From contig VJWM01000119.1 in the NCBI GenBank assembly GCA_010909165.1, positions 124,001-188,000 on the forward strand: 64,000 bases of DNA. Reading direction: 5' to 3'. Shown in pieces: positions 21,171-30,481 of the stretch. Every line of letters starts with the position of its first letter. The first letter of the stretch is position 1. This DNA is from Anthoceros angustus (taxonomy: Eukaryota; Streptophyta; Anthocerotopsida; Anthocerotales; Anthocerotaceae). The position numbers and the translations under genes were made by a program. The notes below the pieces were generated by a model that worked only from the letters and a program-made list of their open reading frames with translations, was not told where the DNA came from and ran no database searches.

Positions 21171-23087
21171 TGGACCGCCATAAGCCATCCAGGGCCAATC
21201 CTCGTCATTGTTGCTGTCGCCTCTGTTACGATATACACAGTCAAAAAATCTGCTATCGGTGTCACCTTTTTGGTTAACATATGCGTAGTAGAGAACATCT
21301 TGGTCAAAATATCCAAGCGATTTGAAATATGCTCCGTTTAGCTCGTCTAGGCTACCAAAGACGCCGCTTCCCATTTCTGCTGATTCAGGCCCTGGTGCAT
21401 ATCGTACAACTTCTCCTCCCCATGAAATTTGGTCAGCCAGTCCGTAATAAAATTGACCGTTTACTCCAAATGTAGCTCTTGGATAGTATCCAATAACCTC
21501 ATTGTTAACATACAAATACCAGTCACCGTATATGTTCTGTGAAGGATCATTGGTGTTGACTTTCCTTACACTGATTTGTATACTTTCTTGCCCATCACGA
21601 TCTACCGCTTGGACAACTCCACCAACAGGAAAGGATGTATCTGTAAGAATGAATCCTTCACATTCCAAATTGTAACATCCTCCACCATCATAAAAGTTTG
21701 ACTGAACATCCCACATACTATCAAGTTAGCTTGTGTATCATTCTTGATCAGAGAGAAGGTCGTTTACAAGAAATAGATTACCGTAAAGTATATGAAAAAG
21801 TGAGTTAAATCTTGATCGGGACCTTGATTGAAAGAAGGAGCAACCTGAAAAGAGGCAATGTAAGGTCATATTTCATATACGCAATCAAACAGACAAGGTC
21901 ACATGTATCTGAATCCAAGACCTGATCTGGAAGCAATATGATTTTGGAAATGTGAGACCACATTTTATGCATGAAGAAAGTGAAATAAGTTGTACGTAAA
22001 TTACATACAATACATGCATGCTTTGAACTTACATGCCAACCAACTTCGATTGTGTTCACAAATTCTCCATGACCTCCAACAACCCACATTTGTCCTAGTG
22101 AGAAGTCTCCCCATTGGTCTTCTGGTACTGCCGGTTGATAAATATTCATGGTACCCGATCCTCCATAAGCCGACGTATGACTTGATGAGAATGGTCCGAT
22201 TGCATCGACACTAGAATGCTGTAAAAACCACACGATATATTACAGTGAATACTTCCAAGGTAACAATATAAACCCATAATGAGGCAAATATTAGTTGAAA
22301 GAATACAGATCAACAAGACATATGCATACCCAACGTTTATCAACCGGCACGGCATCAATGTGTTCTTGAGATGAATGACTTTTGTTTCCAAAGTCACTCT
22401 TGAAAGATCTTCCTCTCTTCATTTGTCGTTGCAATTTCAAATCAATCGGAATTGTCCGGTTTACTCGTTGAATTGGAACAGTTCCTTGTGGACAACTCCC
22501 AATCTCTTGCTGGAAGAGTGAAGGTTTTTCCATCAAGTTTAAACCTTTCATGCCTCCAATTTTCAGAGAAGCAATATCCGATAAAGAAGTAACATTATGG
22601 TATTCTAATTTTTTCTGCATCACATAATGCACATTAACTCCTCATACATGAAGTCTTTAGTTGAGACTCAATACCTCAAATACTACATATATTAAATACG
22701 CATAAAGTATTTTATATCTATTTTTCTTACCCGATGATGTTCTCGTAGTATTGGGTTTTGCATGCTCAACTGATCTTCAAATTTTACGCAATCAATGATG
22801 CTTCCTGAAGAAAGCTAAACACATTCAAGTCCTCCACAAGTTAGGAAACAACATATGAAAATGATCCAATAAATACCAAATTTCTTTCATGTACACCCAT
22901 GACACATGAACATACTTACCGTGTACGATACAACATATGGTCGATTAATCGACTCCAAATCATTGCTCGCACTAACTAGCATAGAACGTCGCATTTCAAC
23001 TTGGCCATTACCTGGCGTAGTGTTTCCATGTCCAACTACAAATAGAATTGACAAAATAATACAATAAAACATCAACATGTTCTCCAT
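21156..23087 (-). CDS. Neprosin-family secreted peptidase, possibly frame-damaged
   Basis: Exons: 22920-23087 (signal peptide, MENMLMFYCIILSILFVVGH), 22731-22814, 22330-22614 (activation peptide with GSCPQGTVPIQRVNR), 22033-22218, 21782-21844 and about 21156-21716. The Neprosin domain shows MNIYQPAVPEDQWGDFSLGQ, NTIEVGWH and GGGCYNLECEGF. Both glutamates reported as catalytic in Nepenthes neprosin have counterparts, in IEVGWH and SWGGEVV. The Asn/Gln-rich C-terminus ends YGGPGEGE. The product would be a secreted, prolyl-directed glutamic peptidase. The junction between the last two exons does not keep frame with the obvious sites: it needs either a 48-base intron starting GTAAAC or a one-base error. 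The gene may therefore be a recent pseudogene. A truncated relative lies at 41010. Confidence 0.75.
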
Positions 23088-23149
23088 TAACAACAGAATA
23101 TTTTTTTTCAACATGGAGTGACACATATATACACTTACAAGATTCAAAC

Positions 23150-24300
23150 TCTCGATCATATTTTTTATAGATTTTAATAAAGATGATGGTCTCTTGATAA
23201 TATTTTGTTTTTATATTTGCGTGTCATTCCTCGATATTTTTTAACCTATGTGTTAAGCCAATGATTATCAGTGTCCAAAATAATACAAAATATGAAAAAT
23301 TATAAAAAAATCATCCTCTCCACTACATAACTTATATGTACATAGATTCAATGATGAACTTTATTTATCGAATGAGCTAGTTGTTGGTATGATCAGGCTA
23401 TCGAAAGAAAGATTTTATTGAGGTGAAAAAACGATGGGAAAAGCCCATCTAGGAGGGGACAACCAAAGAGGACCAGGGGTCGAGGTGAAGAGGAGCAAAT
23501 AAGCTCCTACCTAAAGTCACCCATCGCACCCACAATGTCATATGCGTGAAGAATAAACGCCCGCAAACCACGGAGGTAGAGGAAGATGCGTCACCCACGC
23601 CGCCTTGTGGAGGATCGCCGCTGAGAGCGCCCGTTGAAGGGCAATTGAAGCCCGTTGTCGGAAGTATGCTGTGAAGTACGAGAGGGACAGCCCCGCACCG
23701 TGTCTACGTGCATCAGGCTATCTATGCAAGTTCTTACTAAGAAAAGAGTCAAAAATCTAACCATATTTTAATTAAATAGATGCAGTATTTATATTTTTAT
23801 AATTATAATTTTGGATCATGAATCTTTAGAATACAAAACATCTAACCATCTAATTAAATAGATGCAGTATTTATATTTTTGTAAGTATAATTTTGGATTA
23901 TAAATTTTTAGAATACACCAATTTCTTGCTGAAAAGGCCACAGTGCAAATCCTAACTAGTCCTCCCTCTCAGAGGCCGAAAAAATATGGGTCGTGAAATC
24001 CTCGGCAAGATGGTTTACTCATATTCCATTTAATTTAATGGGGTCCGAAGGGCCTTACAACATGGCAGGTGTTCTAGCGAGGGTTGGAATGAGCTTAGAA
24101 CAACATGCTTAAATCATGGGGGCTAAAGGAGCTTACAACAATGAGCGTACATCAAGGGCTCAAGGGTCTTACAATAGCTATAAAATATGTCAAGAGAGCC
24201 CAATGGGGGCCAAAGGACCTTACAACCCAAGCGGATATCAGGGGCTCCAAGAAGCTTACAATTGCTAAAATATATCAAAGGGCCTTACAACTACGTAGGT
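23150..24300. repeat. Right member of the dispersed repeat pair
   Basis: This matches 19150-20600 in two blocks (about 23160-23400 and 23760-24200). Inside it, a unit of about 90 bases beginning near 23754 (ATAGATGCAGTATTTATATTT) is tandemly doubled up to about 23920. From 24045 to 24300, six phased GGNCTTACAA-like motifs recur every 40-50 bases. No ORF is supported. Confidence 0.65.
23403..23490 (-). repeat. Short repeat family, copy 1 (retroelement 3'-end-like)
   Basis: GATTTTATTGAGGTG followed by GATGGGAAAAGCCCATCT is shared with 37908-37995. More diverged relatives lie at 38966-39060 and 39178-39260. On the minus strand each copy ends with AATAAAATCTTC-like sequence, which looks like a polyadenylation end of a LINE or SINE. 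The parent element was not identified. Confidence 0.5.
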
Positions 24301-25375
24301 TATATGAAAGGAGAAGGGCAGGGCAAAAGATCAATACAAGTAGGCCACCAAGGGCCAGGAACAATTGAGGGTGTGCTTGTGTATGAGCTAGCTTCGCTAA
24401 GTCATCCTCTAGAATGATAGTGTGTTTTCTTGTGGTAATCCAGGAATGTATGCGCTCCCCGCATCTTTTGTTCTTCTTTATCTACTTATAATCATATTAT
24501 TTAATAATAATAATAAGATTTGGCTAAAAATAATAATAAATAAGATAACTGTGCAAATGAAGTTCTCAAATCATCCATGCTCATCATGATGCACACTTGG
24601 CCTTATTATTGTGAATTCTTCACCTTGATTACCCTTCAAATTAAAGACATCTGAATCATAAGTGGTTTGCATGCATATTTGTATGACTCCCAGACTCCAT
24701 AAAAACATTGGTTCTCAATTAGTGCATAATTCCAACGGAATAAGCTCATCCATTGTGGAAAGTTCTCTGTCGTCCAACATCCTCCTCATTCCTTCTTCTT
24801 TATAGCAAGACTTTAGGCTAACTTGGCGTAATAAATTTTACACAATGATATATACATTTCCTTGCCCCCTACAAATACTCTTGGTAGTGCTTTAACCATC
24901 CTATGAGTAAATGGGGCATCCTTCCCACATATTCCAAACACTATTGGTAGTGTTTTAACCATCCTACGAGTAAATGGGACATCCTTCCCACATATTCCAT
25001 ATCTCGCTGCTAATTTGAGTACAATGCCGGCTAGTTGTATAATCCTAAGTAATGGTTGGAATGGCTAGGCTAAGCAATCACCATCCAAACAATAGACCAC
25101 AATTTTTCTCCCTAGATTGGCCTTCTCTTCATAAAACTCTTCTATATCTACAAAAAATTGAGCCTTATTCAGCCCTATCACCCCCCCTCATCCACTTCTA
25201 TCACCTCCACTGAATCGAACAGTTTTGTTCCAACTTTGTGTCTTCAACTTTCCAACTCATCAACTGTGTGGGAAAAAAATTGCTCTCAAGTGTGTGTCAC
25301 AATAGTCACTAGTCTTCCCACTACACATGGGTTCAAAGGTAACATAAATTCCTCCGCACAATCCAAGACAAGTTA
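24301..25375. other. AT-rich intergenic with a 63-base tandem duplication
   Basis: No gene is supported. At 24877-25002 a 63-base unit (ACTCTTGGTAGTGCTTTAAC...) occurs twice in tandem with few differences. There is a short TAA/AAT-rich run at about 24490-24540. Confidence 0.6.
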
Positions 25376-26290
25376 TTGACAATGTTAGACCAAAACTTGT
25401 CAAGTGGTCTAGCGTTTCACTGCGATACAATCAACAACTTTTCTATCGCGATTTTACAGTCAATAACTCAACCGAAGTGGGCACTAATGGCTTACGAACA
25501 AAAAATTATGTATGCAAATACCTATTTTATTTTCAAATATCCCGAGCCACTTGAGACTAGTTATGTAGGAGCAATTGCTTTGAAGGAGCTTGAAGTACAA
25601 TATTCTATGGGAAAGCGAGATTTATCACGTGTAGGAATTGTACTAAAAAAATGTAAAAAGAATAATGTCTCACTACGTTGAGAGTAGCTTAAAGAAATAA
25701 TTTGTCTAGCAAAACTATTGGTAAGCTGCAAAGCCACCTAAATGACTTAACAAGAGACATAAAGCATCTTGAGCAAGAATGAGAAAAAGTGAATCGTGAG
25801 CAACAAGAATCACTTAAACAACTACGAACATTGCAAAATGAGATGGACAAGGACTATGATGCTCATTACAATAACTTCAACGAGATCAATAATGTTAAGC
25901 TTTTGGTACAAAAGAAGAATAAGCCTGCACTTGAAATGGATTGTAAAAAGCAAGTTGAAGCTTTTCTTTCCTTATGGAACTCGAATGCGCCGACTGGCTC
26001 AATACATTTTCGAACACGTTATTTCTCTACCAATAAGTTTACCACATTATTTTGACTAGGCAGTTTAGATGGAAGACACATCTCGATTGAAGAGTAGGAA
26101 GCGTGTGAAGCATTGGAATTTGAAGCGTCATTCCTATAAGAATTAGTAGAATTTGAAGAAGATAAAAATGCTTCAATGGTGCCAAATGCTGTTGATGATG
26201 GTTTTAAGCTAGTGCACATGCATAAGCAAAAAAAAAAGAACCTCAAAAAAAAGTTGTTTAAGAGGAAAAGACAAATCCACAAAGCATGAA
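25376..26290 (+). pseudogene. Proton-pump-interactor-like coiled-coil pseudogene
   Basis: With frame changes and several stops, the strand reads ANTYFIFKYPEPLE, then a basic ELKEI...LAKTIGKLQ region, DLTRDIKHLEQE, EQQESLKQLRTLQNEMDKD, and EINNVKLLVQKKNKPALEMD followed by KQVEAFLSLWNSNA. This order resembles plant proton pump interactor (PPI1) proteins, which regulate the plasma-membrane H+-ATPase: the FYFVKYP-type start, a coiled coil, then a VEKFMxLWN motif. It is intronless and broken, so it is probably a processed pseudogene. The family call is from memory of motifs and is uncertain. Confidence 0.45.
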
Positions 26291-28179
26291 AAGCTTAAAG
26301 AACTTTACATCGATAGCAAATATATTTTCGTTCTTGAAAGTGGAAAAATGCTGCAAAAATATATATAGAGTGTTTGACCAACGTAGAATGCAAATGGAAT
26401 GGAAGGTGTGAGGCTGTATTGGTCATCGGACTAATAAAGTTCTAGTAAAGGAAAATAAGAAGCTGGATAACTTTCGATGCTGGAGAAATTTTTTGAGTAT
26501 GTTAGCTTGAAGAGTCAAAGATATCTTTGGGGAGGTGAGGGCAAAGGAGAAACAGGTAGCAAAAGTTTGAATAATATTGTATGTTGGAAAACTTTGACGT
26601 ATATGTTAACTTGATACATACAGAGCTTTGAGATAATGGTGCAAAATGAAAATCAAAGATGCCCATTGGGTGGTGAGGACACAAGAGAAACATGTACCAA
26701 AGTTTGTCTATGCCGAAGATTGTATGCGACAAAGAGATTATGCAAAGTAATCAAAAAGAGCATTTCAAAACCGAAAGATGGCCAGGGTTTTGAGTTTGAG
26801 TTGCTGGAGCAAGGACGAATGCGAGAAGAGGAAACCTGGATGACATCCGGCGCGAGTTCCCTCTGGGCACAAGGCTTAAATGTTGTGGTGGGGGGAGATT
26901 AAATGCCAGAAGAGCTCCTTAGCGCGAAAGTTCAGAATCAAACCAAAGCGCAACTGTTGAGAAGGATTGTTGAACTGGAAGCTGAGCTCGGTGAGGGAGA
27001 AGAACGCTCCAGCCTTGGAGCGGCTTCGAGACGCCATCCTCGAGACTCACGGTTCCCAATTGCTATGTGACGTCACGGGAATTCCACCGATGAACCCCGG
27101 AAGTGCGCGTGCTGCAGCAAGAAAACATCGAGAAGAAGAACAGGCAAACAAATAGAGGAATTCAGCACGGGCGAAGGGACAAGGGGCATCGACATCTGGT
27201 GGAATCTTCGATTTCCATCAGGCACTGCATGAGGTACTGGAAGCAGAGGCACGTTCGAAACTGTCAGAGCATGGGGCGAACGGCGATGCAGAACCAAGAG
27301 GGCAAGTACGTAGTGAGCAGCAACCAGGACTTAATAGGGCAAGGGAAGCGCGCGGACCAAGGAGCAGAGACACGCGCTGCCACCAGTAATCCAGGCGCAG
27401 GCTCAGAGCTCTTAGAGCGCGCAAAAAGGAGCAGTCCGGAGCACGTGGTGAAACCGCACATAGACTAGGAGGAAGAAAAAGTCGGGGCGCGCTTGGATGC
27501 GGAGGAGGAAGCACGACCGGAGCAAGAGGGCAAGCAGACCGAGGAAGACACGGAGGAGGAAGCGCAACCGCATTAGGAGAGCAAGCAAGCCAAGAAAAAT
27601 TCAAATGACAAATGCACAGGCCAGGGAGGAGAAAGCAATTTGAAGGAAGGGAGGCACCAAGCTCAGACTTGCAAACTGCTAGAATTTTTGTGTTCTTCGG
27701 AGGAGGAAGAAAGCGGCAAAGGTGACGGACGATCACGGGCAATTTTAGAGCCGCTTCCATTCAATTTTTAACAGGAAGCAATTGGCCAGGAGCAGGAGGA
27801 GGAGACAAACGTGGAGGTGAATGAAGAGACCACTTTGGGAGAGGGTAGGTGGAGCGGGAGCGAGCAATTACGGCTTTTAGAGGAGGAGGAGGAAACAATA
27901 GTGGAGGTGAATGAAAAAAACCACCTGGGAGGGGGAGGTGGAACGGAACCGAGCAGTTACTAGTGAAACCGAAGAAATTCAGCAATTGGAGGAAGACGAG
28001 GAGGAAGCGCACTGAATTGGAAGACACCGATTTGCAGGAGCTGCAGAAGCGCGAAGAATTGGTGGAGCGTACGGGTTGGAGGTGGTGCATGGGTTTGGAT
28101 CATGTATGGGTTCGATATTCAAGTCCATTGCTAGTGGTTTCGATTTTCAAGTGTCCCATGCATGTGCCCGGCTGGCTCC
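26291..28179. other. No gene recognised; purine-rich degenerate repeats
   Basis: There are short open frames only. About 26510-26590 and 26650-26725 are degenerate direct repeats (GAGGGCAAAGGAGAAACA-like). From about 27470 to 28060 the plus strand is GAGGAGG-rich, with an 85-95-base unit (GGAGGTGAATGAA...) seen twice near 27800 and 27900. A possible decayed mobile element; not classifiable by eye. Confidence 0.5.
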
Positions 28180-28310
28180 ATGCGGTGGTGGTGGGGGCCG
28201 ACCGCATTGCGGCCAACGGGGGCACGGCCAACAAGATCGGCACCTACAGGCTGGCGCTCTCCGCGTTCGTAGATGGAGTTCCCTTTCATGTCGCGGCTCC
28301 TTTGTCGCAT
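28180..28310 (+). pseudogene. Fragment of methylthioribose-1-phosphate isomerase (MTNA)
   Basis: About 44 codons read [19 protein letters not shown] then [20 protein letters not shown], the conserved core of MTNA/eIF2B-like isomerases of the methionine salvage pathway. The family normally has NGD in this motif, the Asp being catalytic; here it is NGG. There are no further exons of the enzyme on either side. It is a stranded exon fragment, perhaps captured by a mobile element. Confidence 0.75.
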
Positions 28311-28994
28311 TTCCTTGTGGGGAACGTGGGAACCATCCAGCATGTATGGCAGTTTTCTCACGTTGGGCTGGCTTTACTACGTAGGCATTGCCACATGTGA
28401 AGAATGCACCGCCATGAATAATGTACTACAAATTACGTTCAATGTTTGTCCCAGTACCTGTAGAGTACCTGTCAGGCTAACAATTGGTGAGGCTGAGTGC
28501 CTACATGCCTTGAATCGGTTGAGGAAACGATCTCCTAGCAAGCCCTTGACCGAAGGTGAGCACCTCAAGGTCGAGGGAAAGAGGGCAACGAGGAAACGAT
28601 ATGCAGCCAAGGTCCATTTACAGCGGTGACGCAACGTGACTACCGACTTGGCAACTTGCACAAAGAAACTCCTAGAATGCCAAACCTCTCCAAGATACGA
28701 GTTAAATATCACTACATGGCAGCGCAGCAGCACAGGCCCTGCTTGTGTACAAAGAGGAGAGGCATCAAACCTCAAGCGCAGAGAACCTAGAACCAAGGTC
28801 GGAGTATTATGAACAAGCACCCTCCTCGTTCCACAAAACTGAGTCGCTGCTGCAAAGAATGCTATGGCTACTTCGTGTTGCCACAAAGGCTGCTGTCACG
28901 GCAGATCTTCGAACATCCAAGTACACCAGTCCCATGAGCCGTGTGCGCCTTGAGCCGTGGCAAGAGCAGAGGCAGGAGCAGGGAGAATAAGTTA
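28311..28994. other. No gene recognised
   Basis: About 680 bases between the MTNA fragment and the RABA5 stop codon. Short ORFs on both strands look spurious. The last part should be the 3' UTR of the RABA5 gene (-). Confidence 0.5.
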
Positions 28995-29444
28995 TCAAGC
29001 GCTCGAGCAGCAACCCCCTTTCTTGCGTGCATCCTGCAGTTTACTAGCATCCTCTTCCAAGTTGGTAATCCGCTGGCTCCCGCTGGGCACCGTGTCCGTC
29101 TTCTGCGTATCTGCGGCTAAAACCTTCCTACTAACTACGCTGTAGATCTCCTTCACCACAGTCTGGAACGCATTGGTGACGTTGGTGGAGTCCAACGCCG
29201 AAGTCTCGATGAAGAACATGTTCTCCGATTCGGCAAGCGCCGTGCCCTCCTCCTCCGTCACTTCTCTGATGTTCTTGAGATCACATTTGTTGCCGACAAG
29301 CATTACCACCACGCTCATGTCCGAATGCACTGCGCAGCAACAAGCAATGCAATGCGAGTCCAGACCGAGTTAGCGAGCAGAGGAAGAAGCAGACACTCTC
29401 CTCCAAACGCATCCATTCCACGCACGCTTGCAAGCGAGAGCTGG

Positions 29445-29476
<32 letters not shown>

Positions 29477-29822
29477 CTCACTCACTTCGCAGCTCCTCCA
29501 GCCAGCGTGCCACGTTCTCAAAGGTCTGCTTGCGGCTGATGTCGTAGACTATGAGCGCACCCACGGCGCCCCTGTAGTAGGCGGAGGTGACCGCCCGGAA
29601 GCGCTCCTGGCCGGCGGTGTCCCAGATCTGGGCCTTGATCTCCTTCCCGTCCAGCTCCATGCTCTGCGTCTGGAACTCCACTCCGATGGTGGCCTTGGAA
29701 TTGAAGTGGAACTCGTTGCGCGCGTACCTGGAGAGCAGATTGGACTTTCCCACCGCCGAGTCACCAATGAGGACCACCTTGAACAGGTAGTCCTCACTCT
29801 GCTCATCGTCCGCATACGCCAT
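28995..29822 (-). CDS. RAB11-type small GTPase, RABA5 class
   Basis: Exons 29486-29822 and 28995-29329 join in phase (ELR then MHSDMS) for 223 residues. G motifs are [40 protein letters not shown] and IETSALD. The C-terminus GGCCSSA carries two cysteines for geranylgeranylation. [20 protein letters not shown] and the [18 protein letters not shown] block match Arabidopsis RABA5 rather than RABA1-4. These proteins act in trans-Golgi/recycling-endosome traffic. The start [17 protein letters not shown] is the family N-terminus; an upstream in-frame ATG exists but adds unrelated residues. A (GGCA)n microsatellite sits inside the intron, 7 bases from the donor. Confidence 0.94.
29443..29477. repeat. 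GGCA microsatellite (about 9 units)
   Basis: A perfect GGCA tetranucleotide run of about 35 bases in the RABA5 intron. On the coding strand it is a TGCC run directly downstream of the 5' splice site (GTGAGTGAG). Confidence 0.95.
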
Positions 29823-30196
29823 GCCTGCGTTTGCCGCAGTCCAGCACGGCTGCCCCGCCCCGGCCCGAGATGGCAGATCTGAATGCCCACCCAACCCAAG
29901 GCCCAACCCTAGCGCCTAGCAAACCAGAGCAGAGCTGAGCAGGGCAGTGATGAATCAGAATGGCCGCAGCAGGGCAGACACCGTCACCATCGGCTGCCTT
30001 CACCAGGCCCCAACCATTTCACCCCCAGTTGCCATTTGCAGGACCTGGCGGCGATCTAGACCAGTCCCACTCCGGTGCGGGACACTGCAGCCTGCAGTGT
30101 CCCATTTGTTTTCAAGCGAGTCCGGAACTTGCTCGTGGTTTCGATTTTCGTGTCTCCAGAATCAAAACTCTTTCACCCGACAGAACAGTCCAAAAT
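29823..30196. other. RABA5 upstream region with a perfect inverted repeat
   Basis: This is the GC-rich 5' side of the RABA5 gene. At 30079-30103, GGGACACTGCAG and its exact complement are separated by one base. No ORF is supported. Confidence 0.5.
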
Positions 30197-30268
30197 TGCG
30201 TCTGCCGGGAGTCGAACCCGGGTCTATTGCTTGGAAGGCAATTATCCTAACCGTTGGACTACAAACGC
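30197..30268 (-). tRNA. trnG-UCC: tRNA-Gly (anticodon UCC)
   Basis: 72 nt fold as a cloverleaf. The acceptor stem is GCGTTTG with CAGACGC, with one T-G pair and discriminator A. The anticodon stem TTGC/GCAA encloses loop CTTCCAA, so the anticodon is TCC. The T-arm is CCGGG-TTCGACT-CCCGG, which also forms a proper B box. There is no intron and CCA is not encoded, as in nuclear genes. A TTTT run at about 30192-30195 directly downstream is the Pol III terminator. Confidence 0.95.
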
Positions 30269-30481
30269 CAGATGACGACGAAGTGAAATTTAAAATTTTA
30301 TCTTCTGTTAAATTTTAAATTCCCACATATATAATATTCACCGTAAATCTCTTGCAAGTACATACATGTGGTTTCCGCGAGGAGCTTGGAGTCTCTGGAC
30401 GGTCTGGTTTGCCGAGCAGCAGGGAGAGGCAGGAGGGGGAGTTTCCTTGATGGGGATCCAGTATATGGCTGGATGTAGAGA
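30269..30481. other. Short intergenic with AT inverted repeat
   Basis: Between the tRNA gene (-) and the J-protein gene (+). About 30286-30322 is an AT-rich inverted repeat (GAAATTTAAAATTTTA and TTAAATTTTAAATTCC) upstream of the tRNA. Otherwise featureless. Confidence 0.5.

Noticed and set aside
20890-21277. Plus-strand ORFs encoding repeated HSPSAPFTHPLL-like peptides
   Set aside because: These are translations of the 20-base minisatellite. Twenty is not a multiple of three, so all frames stay open and it carries no coding signal.
27218-27760. 180-codon minus-strand ORF rich in Ser/Pro/Leu
   Set aside because: It is the complement of purine-rich low-complexity DNA; no domain and no supporting exon structure.
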